Source of the DNA: Bacillota bacterium
GTDB taxonomy: Bacteria; Bacillota; Sulfobacillia; Sulfobacillales; Sulfobacillaceae
Assembly: GCA_021841025.1 (NCBI GenBank)
Contig: JAKBWA010000081.1
Coordinates: 1-49,626, forward strand
Reading direction: 5' to 3'
Length of the DNA: 49,626 nucleotides
The notes beneath the pieces were generated by a model, which saw only the letters and a list, made by a program, of their open reading frames with translations, was not told the DNA's origin and did not search any database. Position 1 is the stretch's first letter. Each line of letters starts with the position of its first letter. The position numbers were made by a program, and so were the translations under genes. This document shows positions 36,455-45,866 of this stretch, piece by piece.

Positions 36455-37615
36455 CTAAGAGGCGGTAACGAATTCCCGAAAAACGTAATTTGCCATTTCC
36501 CGTCCTCGTCTTGACAAAAGAATATAATCTGAACGTCGTTCCACCAGTCCCTGACGGCCAAGCTTACCCAAAGTGACTCCAAATGAACCTTCGGGACTGA
36601 CAGAAAACCTATCCTGAAACCGTCTGCGGGAAAATCCTCCCTCTTCCCGCAATCCAAGCCAGATGTATTCCCGCATTTCTTCCAGCCGGTCTAATCTTTC
36701 CTCTCCCGCTATTCCGTCTCCACCGTTCTGCAGATTGTCTACATATTGTTTGACTCCGCGAATACTCCACCATCTACGTGCGTTCCAATATCCATGGGCC
36801 CCTGCCCCTAAAGCCAGATACGGGTTCAATGTCCAATAGAGACGGTTATGTCGCGAATGCTTATGGGGCCGGCAGTAATTAGAAATTTCGTAGGGAATAA
36901 ACCCTGCCTGGATCAGCCGTTTTCGTCCCAATTCCGCCATATCGGCACTGACATCGTCCTCTGGCACCCGAAGTCGCCCACGCTGTAACTGTCCTGCCAA
37001 GGGTGTTCCCTCTTCAATTTGCAGCTGATACAAAGACAGATGATCCACTTCGAGCCCCAAGACCCCAGTCAACGACTCCTCCCATTCAGCCAGGGTCTGT
37101 TGAGGCAAGCCATAAATCAAATCCAGATTAATATTGTCGAATCCCGCCAAACGGGCCGCTTCAACTCCCTGGCGAGCATCGAGAACCGTATGGGTTCGGT
37201 TTATCCGCCGGAGATGGTGGTCTTGCCACGCTTGAACACCTAGGGATAGGCGGTTAACCCCTGCCCGGCGGTATTCTCTAAGACGCTTTTCATCAATGGT
37301 ACCGGGATTAGCTTCCATGGTAACCTCCACACCTTCAAGAGAGATGCGAAGTTTGTCTTTGACAGCACCGAGAATTTGCTTAAAATATTCCGGCTCCAAA
37401 AGGGACGGTGTGCCGCCGCCAAAAAATATGGAAACCACGTGTCCCGAAGGCATTTTCGATATTCTGTCCCATTGCAGCAATAAAGCCTCGACATACCGGG
37501 CATAATCATCTTCTCCCATTCCCGTTACCGTGTTAAAGTCGCAATACGTGCAACGAGAGCGGCAAAATGGGATGTGAATGTATATACCCCAATCAGATAA
37601 TGGTGAACTAATCAT
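36455..37615 (-). CDS. hemW: Radical SAM heme chaperone HemW
   Basis: HemN-like radical SAM protein. The cluster motif is CRSRCTYC with C18, C22 and C25; [16 protein letters not shown] and SLGVQAWQD follow, and a C-terminal winged-helix-like region ([18 protein letters not shown]). It lacks the extra N-terminal sequence of true coproporphyrinogen dehydrogenase (HemN), so the heme-trafficking HemW call is better. Length 386. The start overlaps the lepA stop as ATGA. Confidence 0.93.
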   Translation of the reverse strand: MISSPLSDWGIYIHIPFCRSRCTYCDFNTVTGMGEDDYARYVEALLLQWDRISKMPSGHVVSIFFGGGTPSLLEPEYFKQILGAVKDKLRISLEGVEVTMEANPGTIDEKRLREYRRAGVNRLSLGVQAWQDHHLRRINRTHTVLDARQGVEAARLAGFDNINLDLIYGLPQQTLAEWEESLTGVLGLEVDHLSLYQLQIEEGTPLAGQLQRGRLRVPEDDVSADMAELGRKRLIQAGFIPYEISNYCRPHKHSRHNRLYWTLNPYLALGAGAHGYWNARRWWSIRGVKQYVDNLQNGGDGIAGEERLDRLEEMREYIWLGLREEGGFSRRRFQDRFSVSPEGSFGVTLGKLGRQGLVERRSDYILLSRRGREMANYVFREFVTAS

Positions 37616-39408
37616 TTGTCACTCACCCGCAAGATAGCCATAAATGCTTCCTGAGGAATTTCCACACTGCCCACGGATTTCATCCGCTTCTTGCCTTCTT
37701 TTTGCTTTTCTAAAAGCTTGCGCTTGCGCGTAATGTCTCCACCGTAACACTTGGCCAATACATCCTTGCGCATAGCTTTAACCGTTTCCCTGGCAATTAC
37801 CCGTCCTCCAATGGCGGCCTGTAACGGCACTTCGAACAATTGTCTCGGTATCAACTCCCGCAATTTCTCTACCAGACTTCTGCCGCGGTGATATGCTTTG
37901 TCCCGGTGGACAATCATCGAAAAGGCGTCAACCACTTCCCCATTAATGAGGATATCCAAACGCACCAGATCGGCCGGCATATTACCACTCCACTGGTAAT
38001 CAAAGGATGCATAGCCGCGCGTGCGTGATTTCAACTGATCAAAAAAATCAAACATAATTTCACCCAGCGGCAACAAGTAGTTCAACAAGGCCCGTTGCTT
38101 GTCGATATAGGATAAGTCTTTATATATCCCCCGGCGTTCTTGTGCCAGTTCCATCACGGCACCAATATATTCACTGGGCGTGATGATGGAAGCATTCACC
38201 ATGGGTTCTTGGATTTCTTGAATTTCACCCGCCGGAGGCATCAATGCCGGATTGTCGACGCGTATTTCTTCACCGTTGACTAAACGCACCTGATAAACGA
38301 CGTTGGGTGCTGTCGTAATTAACGACAGATTGTATTCTCGTTCCAGACGTTCTTGAACCACATCCAAATGCAGAAGTCCCAAAAATCCGGCACGAAACCC
38401 AAATCCCAATGCCGCCGAGGTTTCCGGTTCAAAACTCAAAGAGGCATCATTAAGCCTTAGCCTCTCCAAGGCTTCCCGCAACCGCCCGTAGTCGCTTGAA
38501 TCCACCGGATACAGTCCGGAAAATACCATAGATTGGGCTGGGCGATATCCCGGCAACGGTTCTTGAGCCGGTCTCGAGGCTAGGGTGACCGTATCCCCAA
38601 CATGCGTATCCTGGACAGTTTTAATGGATGCCGCGAAGAATCCCACCTCGCCCGTGCTCAAGGTGGATACTGCTGTCGGATGCGGACGGAATACGCCAAT
38701 TTCCGTAACTTCGAACGAAGCGCCCGTGGCCATGAAGAGAATCTGGTCGCCAACCCGCAAGGAACCGTCAACGACCCGAATATACACTAAGACTCCCTTG
38801 TAGCTATCAAATCGTGAATCAAAAATTAAAGCGCGCAACACCGCCTCGACTTGACCCTTTGGCGGCGGAATACGTGACACTACCTGCGCCAGTGTCTCCT
38901 CAATACCAATACCCAATTTCGCCGAGACCAAAATCGCTTCGGTACCGTCCAAACCTATGTCCATTAATTCTTCCTGGACCTTTTCCGGATTAGCATTGGG
39001 CAAATCAATCTTGTTAATGACAGGAATTACCGTAAGATCATGCTCTAGTGCCAGATACAAATTAGCCAACGTCTGCGCTTCAACGCCTTGCGCCGCGTCA
39101 ACGACTAACAACGCCCCTTCGCATGCCTCGAGCGCCCGGGAAACTTCATATGTAAAGTCGACGTGCCCAGGAGTATCTATGAGGTTAAGTTCATAAACTT
39201 TTCCCTCATGTTCATAATCAAGTCGCACAGCCTGAGCTTTAATGGTGATTCCCCGTTCTCGCTCAAGTTCCATAGAGTCCAGAACTTGGGGAGCCATTTC
39301 CCGGGCAGACAGGGTCCCCGTACGTTCAATAAGTCGGTCCGCCAAAGTGCTCTTGCCGTGGTCAATATGGGCAATGATCGAGAAATTCCGAATTTCCGCC
39401 TGGTTCAC
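37612..39408 (-). CDS. lepA: Elongation factor 4 (LepA)
   Basis: Ribosomal back-translocase-type GTPase. G1 is AHIDHGKST (13-21); then [16 protein letters not shown] and NKIDLP; a domain order like EF-G without domain IV; and the unique C-terminal domain with [20 protein letters not shown] and VEIPQEAF. The 598-residue length is typical. It precedes hemW as in Bacillus. GGGAGGGAAG precedes the ATG. Confidence 0.98.
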   Translation of the reverse strand: MNQAEIRNFSIIAHIDHGKSTLADRLIERTGTLSAREMAPQVLDSMELERERGITIKAQAVRLDYEHEGKVYELNLIDTPGHVDFTYEVSRALEACEGALLVVDAAQGVEAQTLANLYLALEHDLTVIPVINKIDLPNANPEKVQEELMDIGLDGTEAILVSAKLGIGIEETLAQVVSRIPPPKGQVEAVLRALIFDSRFDSYKGVLVYIRVVDGSLRVGDQILFMATGASFEVTEIGVFRPHPTAVSTLSTGEVGFFAASIKTVQDTHVGDTVTLASRPAQEPLPGYRPAQSMVFSGLYPVDSSDYGRLREALERLRLNDASLSFEPETSAALGFGFRAGFLGLLHLDVVQERLEREYNLSLITTAPNVVYQVRLVNGEEIRVDNPALMPPAGEIQEIQEPMVNASIITPSEYIGAVMELAQERRGIYKDLSYIDKQRALLNYLLPLGEIMFDFFDQLKSRTRGYASFDYQWSGNMPADLVRLDILINGEVVDAFSMIVHRDKAYHRGRSLVEKLRELIPRQLFEVPLQAAIGGRVIARETVKAMRKDVLAKCYGGDITRKRKLLEKQKEGKKRMKSVGSVEIPQEAFMAILRVSDK

Positions 39409-39442
39409 ATCTTCCCTCCCGTGTTCCCTCGTTATCTCATCT

Positions 39443-39471
39443 ATTTTACCGGTTTGTAATGCCGGTGAAAA
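39443..39471 (-). promoter_or_regulatory. Candidate promoter of lepA-hemW
   Basis: On the minus strand TTTTCA (39471-39466), a 17-bp spacer and TAAAAT (39448-39443), about 34 bases before the lepA ATG. The -35 box is weak and overlaps the T tract of the upstream terminator. Confidence 0.4.
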
Positions 39472-39527
39472 GAAAGAAAAAAGGCGGATCGTCTGCCCTG
39501 TCGTTCCATGGTCAAACGATCCGCCTT
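39466..39527 (-). terminator. Terminator of the 39.6-kb gene
   Basis: AAGGCGGATCG (39481-39491) pairs perfectly with CGATCCGCCTT (39517-39527), an 11-bp stem. On the minus strand it is followed by a T-rich run (TTTTTTCTTTCTTTTC). It lies just after the stop of the gene ending at 39556. Confidence 0.85.
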
Positions 39528-39555
39528 ATGTTATTCCTTGATGAGTCTAAGAAGC

Positions 39556-39954
39556 TTAGGCCACCGGCGAAAATTTCACCGGTTCCTTCTCGATGTGCCC
39601 GTTTGCATACCCATCATTTCGACGAGGAGGAGCAAACAAAGGAGTAACACTGAAAGTTCCATTGTCGTCGCTTTTAAATGCCCCCAAATTCGCCCAGTGC
39701 GGTTTTGAAGTTTGTCTTATACTGACATATGTGTTGCGATTTGCATGAAATACGTCGTAGCGTACAGTCCCGTTCCCCGGGGAAACGAGAACTTTCACAT
39801 CATATTTGGAGGCAGAGCCCACTTCAGGATTAAGATAGGCTTGATTGTAGCGATGAGATACCCCGCGTACATCAATCGCATTTGTCAGAAAAAACGAGCC
39901 AACAATAACCACTAGTCCGCCAATAGTCCAAAGTACTTTAGCAGATTTACTCAC
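39556..39954 (-). CDS. Membrane-anchored secreted protein, unknown
   Basis: A 132-residue protein with an N-terminal membrane segment (VLWTIGGLVVIVGSFFLTNAI, about 7-27) and a beta-rich external domain (YDVKVLVSPGNGTVRYDVF). It has no Cys and no known motif. The start is GTG 39954, with a strong AAAGGAGG site. It has its own terminator and is probably monocistronic. It sits in the block inserted between lepA and spoIIP. I recognise no family. Confidence 0.75.
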   Translation of the reverse strand: MSKSAKVLWTIGGLVVIVGSFFLTNAIDVRGVSHRYNQAYLNPEVGSASKYDVKVLVSPGNGTVRYDVFHANRNTYVSIRQTSKPHWANLGAFKSDDNGTFSVTPLFAPPRRNDGYANGHIEKEPVKFSPVA

Positions 39955-40107
39955 GTTGTTTCCTCCTTTCTATCCACCTTTAGGATCAGTCCGTTATGCT
40001 CTCATTGTTTTTACTTAAGCAACCATCCTCATGAGTCAATTTACCCTATTTCTTAACATTAGTCATACTAAACCACGGGCGGAAAATGTTCAACTTCCAC
40101 AGACATC

Positions 40108-40557
40108 TCATTGTGCTTCGGAAGATGTCTTTTGAGCAGCATGAGGATGCTTTGGGATATTTCGACGGAATGTGAACGCAAACATTAAATTCATAATTCC
40201 CATCAACAAATTGAGTTCCATATCATGGGGTTCTTTAAATCCCAGGGTCAAGAAAAATATTGTGTTCAGGACCACCAATACCCCAGGAGCCACGCGCCCG
40301 CCCCTGGCAAGAACCAGTAATCCCCCGCATATGATCTCAATGATTCCGATCGCGTAACCAAATACGACAACATGAGGAAAAATGTAGGTACGGATTATGG
40401 GGGCAAGCGGTGTGGTGGGTAGAGCCTGGGTGACCCGAGGCATGAGCCACACACGGGTTGGCGTGTACATCTTATAAATTCCCCGCCAAAAGAAATAGAG
40501 CCCGTCTACCCATCGCAATAGAGTAATCCAAGACATACTCATCCTATATCGGTTCAT
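40108..40557 (-). CDS. DoxX-like membrane protein
   Basis: A 149-residue protein with four predicted membrane helices (about 10-25, 55-78, 82-100, 105-122) and an early Arg/Gly segment (LRWVDGLYFFWRGIYKMY) like the DoxX/DoxD family, which includes the small quinone-reducing subunit of thiosulfate:quinone oxidoreductase. That specific activity is not proven here. I start at ATG 40557, with GGGAGG upstream; the longer frame to 40605 is Lys-rich and has no site. It is divergent from the di-iron gene, with a palindromic operator in between. Confidence 0.72.
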   Translation of the reverse strand: MNRYRMSMSWITLLRWVDGLYFFWRGIYKMYTPTRVWLMPRVTQALPTTPLAPIIRTYIFPHVVVFGYAIGIIEIICGGLLVLARGGRVAPGVLVVLNTIFFLTLGFKEPHDMELNLLMGIMNLMFAFTFRRNIPKHPHAAQKTSSEAQ

Positions 40558-40604
40558 TTTTTTCCTCCCTTCCTTTTTTCCTTTTTTCATAGTCCTTGAC
40601 TGCA

Positions 40605-40653
40605 TCTTACCGTATGGTAAGAATAAGAGAGCCTAGAAAACGAAAAATAGGCT
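40605..40653. promoter_or_regulatory. Divergent control region with two inverted repeats
   Basis: TCTTACC-GTAT-GGTAAGA (40605-40622) is a 7+7 inverted repeat. It lies between TTGACT (40596-40601) and AAGAAT (40619-40624), a possible plus-strand promoter with 17-bp spacing. A second repeat, AGCCTA (40630-40635) with TAGGCT (40648-40653), follows. The region separates the DoxX-like and di-iron genes and could bind a dimeric repressor controlling both. Confidence 0.55.
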
Positions 40654-40741
40654 AAAGAGACTACGCCTTTAGCGACGTTCGGTCCAAGACAGAGTATAGG
40701 TTCACTGTCCATACTATCTGGTAATCCAATCGAAGGAGTGA

Positions 40742-41491
40742 ATGAGTGTGATACGGGTGAATCCCGAATTAACGGACGAGCAGCTTTTACGGCTCTTTGA
40801 CAAGGGAACATTGGGACAATGGACACCGGATGCCATTGATTGGGGAGACTGGGACCAAATCTCATCCGAAAAGCGCCATGCGATCGCACAAATTCTCACA
40901 CCAGTGTACCTCGGCGAACAAACGGCCATGTATGGCATCAGTGCCGTACTTCCGGATATGTTAAATCATGGATTTCACGAAGAGGCCTTGTATCTTAGCA
41001 GTATGGGATTGGACGAAGGCCGGCACTTTCGCAATCTCCACCAACTCTACCGAATTTTTCAAGAAGAACCGGCATCTCGCCGCCGCATTCCGGAAATGTT
41101 TCGCTATCACGCTCGTTTGCTGAGTCACAAAGATTCCACAGAATGGATCTGGGGTATTTTAATCAGTGATTTATTTGCCAAGCACTTCTATGGCGGACTA
41201 CACCAACGTTTTCCCGATACCCTGATAGGACGACTGGCTCGCCGTACGCTCCAAGATGAGGCACGCCACCAGGCCTTCTCCGAACGCTACCTCGAAAAAC
41301 GCATTCCCACCATGGATTCCGACCACAAAATGCAACTGTTGTCATTGCGTAACGATTTGTTTCGAGTTATGGAGGCTATTGGACAGCGTTTGAAAGAACC
41401 CATGCTCACTCTGGCATGGGAACCTAGCGAGTTTCTCGAAGCGCTTTTTGCCGATACCGAACGCTGGGTGAACCGATTGAATATTAGTTAA
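40742..41491 (+). CDS. Ferritin-like di-iron carboxylate protein
   Basis: A 249-residue all-helical protein with a full set of candidate di-iron ligands: E59 (LGEQT), E92 and H95 (DEGRH), E134 (STEWIW) and E173 and H176 (DEARH). This is the E...ExxH...E...ExxH pattern of ribonucleotide-reductase-R2/ferritin-like bundles, including oxygenases such as AurF and R2lox. The radical Tyr position cannot be judged by eye. AAGGAG precedes; ATG 40742 and GTG 40748 are both possible. Oxidase or oxygenase function is inferred from the fold only. Confidence 0.75.
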   Translation: MSVIRVNPELTDEQLLRLFDKGTLGQWTPDAIDWGDWDQISSEKRHAIAQILTPVYLGEQTAMYGISAVLPDMLNHGFHEEALYLSSMGLDEGRHFRNLHQLYRIFQEEPASRRRIPEMFRYHARLLSHKDSTEWIWGILISDLFAKHFYGGLHQRFPDTLIGRLARRTLQDEARHQAFSERYLEKRIPTMDSDHKMQLLSLRNDLFRVMEAIGQRLKEPMLTLAWEPSEFLEALFADTERWVNRLNIS

Positions 41492-42058
41492 GAGTCTATG
41501 CATGAAAAGCTATGGAGGGCCCAAGCGCTACACCCGGCAGAGCCTTGTCCAAGCAGTTGCCATGGACGTGAAAATTTACTACGGAGAGTTTTCCAGCTCA
41601 ACTGTGACGAAAGGCTGTCACCCGGTAAATCTCTAAGGCGTGCTCCCCCACCTGCGGGGGCCTTTATGTGCTGGTTTAGACGAGCCCCACACCATAAACC
41701 GTGCTGCTGGTCCACCATGAGACCGCTGTCCTTTTTTCGGAAGAAATGACCCTCACTATCTTGCGGCCACCATTTATTCTCTTGGGTCACCCGTCGAAAA
41801 AACCCCGGGGGATTACGCAATTGTGACTCTTCTCGACACGCATTGTTATTTGCACCCCTTCTCCCTAAAGAACACCAAGTTCCCGAAAAAGGATTATAAT
41901 GAACATACCGTGAGGTAATGGGCAATCGGTACTATTTCTTCTATGGCCTCATGTTTTCGGCTACCAAGATCATTTAGCACCATTGAAGGATGTAGGATTG
42001 CGTACCGAGATTTTTCGTATGCTGTAGACTAGAGAGATATGAGACGGGAGGATTGATT
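41492..42058. other. Intergenic region before fdhD
   Basis: No gene is supported. A GC-rich hairpin at 41640-41662 is treated separately. TGACCC (about 41749) and GGGTCA (about 41787) are an inverted pair. No recognisable molybdenum-cofactor riboswitch is visible. The fdhD ribosome binding site GGGAGG is at about 42047. Confidence 0.4.
41640..41662. repeat. Solitary repeat-like hairpin resembling a type I-E CRISPR repeat
   Basis: GTGCTCCCCC-ACCTGC-GGGGGCC: a 5-bp GC stem with a GTGCTCCCC lead-in, like many type I-E repeats. Only one copy is present and no spacers or cas genes are nearby. It could also be the terminator of the di-iron gene (CCTTTATG follows). Confidence 0.25.
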
Positions 42059-42889
42059 ATGGCACAGTCGGCCGATCATCTTTTTGACAATGCTATCCGC
42101 ATATTCCCCCGCCATCACTATACTCAAGGGCAGTGGCGACAAGAACCCACAGAAGTCGTAGTAGAAGAAGCTCTGACACTATTTGTGAACGGGCGGGAAT
42201 TCGTAACGATGGTGGTTACTCCTACGGACGTCCAAGAGCTTGTAATGGGTTTCTTAGCTGCGGAAGGATTTATCCAAGACGCTGCCGAGTTAAGCGTATT
42301 CCAGTATCACCCGGAAGAAGGGCAAGTCTGGGTTCGAATTCCCGGATTGAAACCGGAACGGCTGAATCAATTCGGTAAACGCTACCTCAGCGGGTGTTGC
42401 GGGCGCGGTCGTCCGGGATTCTACTTTGCCGATGACATCAACCTCGAAGGGTTGAGCATTTCGACTTTGCCTTACGAACTAGGAGTAAACCGGATCCGCC
42501 AGATGTTTGAGGTTTTAAGCCAGCATACCCACCAACAGCACTCTGGAGGCCTGCATGCTGCCGGCATCTTTGATTATCGTCAAATGCTGGCCGTGTACTT
42601 CGATGCGGGACGCCATAACGCTTTGGACAAACTTTACGGGTATACCTTATTACACCATATCAGCCGTGATGACAAAGTCATCGTCTTTTCCGGACGACTC
42701 TCAGCCGAAGTTATCGTCAAAACCGGACGGATGGGCGTTCCCGTCTTGATTTCCAACGCAGCTCCAACGACCATGGGATTGGATTTAGCTGATCAGTTAG
42801 GCATTACTATCGTAGGATTTGTCCGGAACAATGAAATGAGTGTCTACACACACAAAGAACGGCTGCTGTCCATTCTGCAAGATATGTAA
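42059..42889 (+). CDS. fdhD: Formate dehydrogenase accessory sulfurtransferase FdhD
   Basis: Transfers sulfur from IscS-type desulfurases to the molybdenum cofactor of formate dehydrogenases. The 276-residue protein has VVVEEALTLFVNGREF, TPTDVQELVMGFLAAEGFI, the essential Cys pair in SGCCGRG (C113, C114) and GGLHAAG, all typical. I start at ATG 42059, with GGGAGG seven bases upstream. No formate dehydrogenase gene lies in the window, so its partner is elsewhere. Confidence 0.93.
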   Translation: MAQSADHLFDNAIRIFPRHHYTQGQWRQEPTEVVVEEALTLFVNGREFVTMVVTPTDVQELVMGFLAAEGFIQDAAELSVFQYHPEEGQVWVRIPGLKPERLNQFGKRYLSGCCGRGRPGFYFADDINLEGLSISTLPYELGVNRIRQMFEVLSQHTHQQHSGGLHAAGIFDYRQMLAVYFDAGRHNALDKLYGYTLLHHISRDDKVIVFSGRLSAEVIVKTGRMGVPVLISNAAPTTMGLDLADQLGITIVGFVRNNEMSVYTHKERLLSILQDM

Positions 42890-42998
42890 ATCGAACCCGG
42901 TTCTCTTCCCGGCCATGTCCTATTTTTCTCATTCCCCCCGCAAGGCTTTAAGGGCCCCTTCCAGACTCGTACTAATTCGCGCACGGGGGTTCTACGTA

Positions 42999-44240
42999 TC
43001 ATGGATATTGGTGATGTTTAACCACCTGGCCTATGGCTTGAGCCAAATCTTTAGCGGCGCGGCGTTCTTGGGTCAGTGTGTTATTAACACCTCCAATCTC
43101 GATGAACAGATCGCCCGGAGCCAACTGCTGATTATAGCGGTACGGCACCTTCTCAATGCCATGACCTTGCAGGATGGCTGGAGAAATTTTCCGCAACTCA
43201 TGCACAATGTGTGTGGCTAGATGAAAATTTTGTTGCGCATACGGATTAGGCAACAACTTGTTACTGCCGACAACCAATAGAATGCGCGCTGTTTTGGTTC
43301 CCCGCACGACTCCGGTGGTTTCATTCAAGGGCTTGTTACTGCGGTGAATATCCAAGATGATGTGCACACTCGGGTACCATTTCAAAAGATTTTTGGCGGT
43401 ATCATACGATTCACTGTAACTCGCTAATAACCCGTGCGACATATTGTCAACGCGAGACTGGACCACGGGAATTCCTACGTTATGAAGATCTTGGGTCAGC
43501 CACCACCCCACCTGCACCACGGTTTTGGACCAATCGGTTGAATAGGCCGCAGAAGAATGTTTGGGCAGAACTGGCCAAAAAGCCTCACGACTATGGGTTT
43601 GGTAAATTCCCACCACAGGACGAGTGCCCAATTCCGCCCAAACTCGGCCTTTATCCCCAGGCAATGACGGATTCACGCTCAATCTGGCGGAATTGTGGTG
43701 AGTGGGTCTTGCCGAAGCAGGCGTCTTCACGATTTGTGCCGGAGGAACCATAGCTAAACTGGGAATCTCGATTTGTAATATTTTTTGCAAACTGGTTAAC
43801 TCCACCCCAGAAATATCCGCTAATGCGGTCATGACCAAAGAGCGGGCATGCACTTGAAATGAAGATGAACGTTGCGTCGACAATTTCGCCAGCGGCAAGC
43901 CCGAATCGATCCAGTTCAAAAACGTAGCCGGAGTCGCATGCCAGTCTTTGAGGACAAGACTGAGCCAAGACCTTTTGGCAGGAATCCCAACATGACCGGA
44001 TACTGGCAATGCTTTGCCTCTTTGGGCGGGAATACCGAAAAATACGGCACTCCCCATGCCTAAAACACTCGCGTAGAGCACTAAGCTCGTCCAGGGAAAT
44101 CTCCTGGGCAAAAAGGGACGAAAGGGTTTTTGCAAGGGTTCCCTTGTATCGTCACTCTTATGATGAAAAGAGTGTTGGTGTGCTCGAGACCATCTAAACC
44201 AAATTACCCTCGGCAACCGCAGACGAAATCTTCGCCGCAT
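42999..44240 (-). CDS. spoIIP: Stage II sporulation protein P
   Basis: Amidase/endopeptidase of the SpoIIDMP engulfment machine. The N-terminus is basic (MRRRFRLRLPR) with one membrane segment (LVLYASVLGMGSAVFFGI). The C-terminal SpoIIP domain has VGIYQTHSREAFWP, VVQVGWWLTQDLHNVGIPVV, IILDIHRS and LFIEIGGVNNTLTQE. I start at ATG 44240, with GAAGGGGG eight bases upstream (413 residues). A sigma-E-like promoter precedes it. Bacillus has gpr next to spoIIP; gpr is absent here. Confidence 0.93.
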   Translation of the reverse strand: MRRRFRLRLPRVIWFRWSRAHQHSFHHKSDDTREPLQKPFRPFLPRRFPWTSLVLYASVLGMGSAVFFGIPAQRGKALPVSGHVGIPAKRSWLSLVLKDWHATPATFLNWIDSGLPLAKLSTQRSSSFQVHARSLVMTALADISGVELTSLQKILQIEIPSLAMVPPAQIVKTPASARPTHHNSARLSVNPSLPGDKGRVWAELGTRPVVGIYQTHSREAFWPVLPKHSSAAYSTDWSKTVVQVGWWLTQDLHNVGIPVVQSRVDNMSHGLLASYSESYDTAKNLLKWYPSVHIILDIHRSNKPLNETTGVVRGTKTARILLVVGSNKLLPNPYAQQNFHLATHIVHELRKISPAILQGHGIEKVPYRYNQQLAPGDLFIEIGGVNNTLTQERRAAKDLAQAIGQVVKHHQYP

Positions 44241-44260
44241 GACTCTCGCCCCCTTCACCG

Positions 44261-44290
44261 ATTTATATGGTAAATACTGGGCGATTAGAC
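44261..44290 (-). promoter_or_regulatory. Candidate sigma-E promoter of spoIIP
   Basis: On the minus strand GTCTAAT (44290-44284), a 14-bp spacer and CATATAAAT (44269-44261). Both box sequence and spacing fit sigma-E, and spoIIP is a sigma-E gene in Bacillus. Confidence 0.45.
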
Positions 44291-44567
44291 CAAAGATTTC
44301 TTACCCACAGAAAACAGACGGCAGCCAGTTCATCAGCCTCTTGCCCTCACAAGAATTTTGCCTTGCCAAAAAGAGCCGTTGGGATCCATTGACGTCATGC
44401 AATACCCTTCACCCGCTTGCACAAGCACTTTTTCACTTTGCCACTGGCGCAATTCAGTCGCGTTATGCGGCCATCAAAAGGGGTTCAACGAACGTCTGGG
44501 AGGGATCCTATGATGACAAGATGCTCTCTCAATCTCAAAGAATTTTCTGTCATGACTTGGTGTGAGC
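44291..44567. other. Spacer with possible broken small gene
   Basis: On the minus strand, a coherent reading (…ELRQWQSEKVLVQAGEG and NGSFWQGKILVRARG) ends at a TGA near 44334. A 22-codon frame beginning MTENSLRLREHLVIIG lies just upstream in another frame, so a small gene with a frameshift is possible. ATG near 44396 with AAGGG upstream could also start a 21-residue peptide. Nothing is firm. Confidence 0.25.
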
Positions 44568-45347
44568 CTAGCGAACTTGGTACGTGATTGTCACCGCAAC
44601 GAGCTCTTGACCCGGACCGACCTGGGGCTCCCCCGCCACACTGGGGCCGCCACCGTTGCCCTGGACAAACGTATTTCCAGGCACTCCTTCCGAAATTTTG
44701 ACCACTTCCCCCAATGTCTTACCCTCTTCTTGTGCAAGGAGCGAAGCATTGGTTTTAGCTTGGTTGAGAGCCTCGCGGTAAGCTATCGACATCGCCTGGG
44801 TGGACGGTGCAGCAGAGCTTGAAGGCTCCGCGCTATTGACATTGACCGTTGGAGATCCTACCAGAGATTGTAGATGAACCTGGTCAAACACGTGAGTTAA
44901 TTGCGAGACCGGTATAACAGCCTGCAGAGACTCACTAACCTGAAACCCCACATTGGGGGGACATCCATTCAACTGCTTTAAGTGTTTGATTTTCTCAATC
45001 ATTTGGCATTTCTTTGTCGCTATGCTGTTAACGTAATTCAAGTAAAACCCGGAGGGAATGGAGAGATCGGCTGCAGCGATACCCGCACGCTGCAATGTTT
45101 GCTTCCCCACAGTGACATCATGGGTGAGTTCATTCGTCACCGTTCCGGCGTTGTTTCCGGACACCTGATAATTCAACGTCAGGTCAACCATAGGAGAAGG
45201 TGAGCTCGAAGAAACCGAAACCACAGCAAATCCCACCACTCTCACCGTCTGGCCAACGTTAGCGGCGGTGTTATGAGTTAAGGCGAGAGATGCACCAGCC
45301 CCGGCAGCGAGAATTGCCCCATAGGGCAAATATTTTGTCCAAATCAT
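44568..45347 (-). CDS. SIMPL-domain (DUF541) exported protein
   Basis: A 259-residue protein with an N-terminal membrane/signal segment (YLPYGAILAAGAGASLAL) and a SIMPL/DUF541 domain: VRVVGFAVVSVSSS, a NEL-containing strand-helix block (VTNELTHDVTVGKQTL), AYREALNQAKTNASLLAQEEGKTLGEVVKISE and a final VAVTITYQV strand. SIMPL proteins are periplasmic or surface proteins of poorly known role. I start at ATG 45347, with GGGAGG nine bases upstream. It lies between rpsT and spoIIP, where gpr would be. Confidence 0.85.
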   Translation of the reverse strand: MIWTKYLPYGAILAAGAGASLALTHNTAANVGQTVRVVGFAVVSVSSSSPSPMVDLTLNYQVSGNNAGTVTNELTHDVTVGKQTLQRAGIAAADLSIPSGFYLNYVNSIATKKCQMIEKIKHLKQLNGCPPNVGFQVSESLQAVIPVSQLTHVFDQVHLQSLVGSPTVNVNSAEPSSSAAPSTQAMSIAYREALNQAKTNASLLAQEEGKTLGEVVKISEGVPGNTFVQGNGGGPSVAGEPQVGPGQELVAVTITYQVR

Positions 45348-45866
45348 GGATAGTTGCCTCCCGTTATTGGCGTAAAACCTTCGGCAGCACACAGTGAGCA
45401 TTCTATAACCTTTAACGTTGTGCTATCGCTGAAGGTTACGGCCGACTATGAGAAAGAGGCAGGCGCCGGGTGATCATGTCAAGTAAGGTAAGGTAAAGTC
45501 TGATTCTTGCAAGAAAGCCTCGAGGTAGTTGATTGGAACAAAATAGCGGAAGTTTGATGTGAATAGACGGGCCTCTCTTTTTCCCTTTCAAGCTGTAATT
45601 TTTGAGTATTCCGGCGGAATCTATGACAGTCGCCCATACATGGATTGGGTCAGCAGTCGTCATCAGACTAAACAATGGGCCGTAGCGCACTTTGGACGTG
45701 GAGCTGTTGATTATTTGGGTTCAAGGCCACTCCCCCCTTGCATGGGCGTTGATCGTTTTCCGATCTGCTGCACATTGTTGACTTTACCCTTGGATTGGAT
45801 TAGGTCCGCCCGAAAACAACTTTTCTGTTTACGAATGGGTCTTTAAGGTTTGGTGTACACGGCAAC
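45348..45866. other. SIMPL-rpsT intergenic region
   Basis: Divergent spacer of 519 bases. TAACCTT (45406-45412) and AAGGTTA (45432-45438) form a 7-bp inverted repeat upstream of the SIMPL gene and may be an operator. A GTG-initiated 95-codon frame (45559-45846, plus strand) has only a weak GGAAG site and no recognised features; I leave it uncalled. Confidence 0.35.

Noticed and set aside
41492-42058. Molybdenum-cofactor riboswitch before fdhD
   Set aside because: The conserved Moco RNA segments could not be found; only a simple GC hairpin is present.
45436-45846. Frames of 84 (minus) and 95 (plus) codons upstream of rpsT
   Set aside because: They overlap each other, have weak or no initiation sites and show no conserved pattern.
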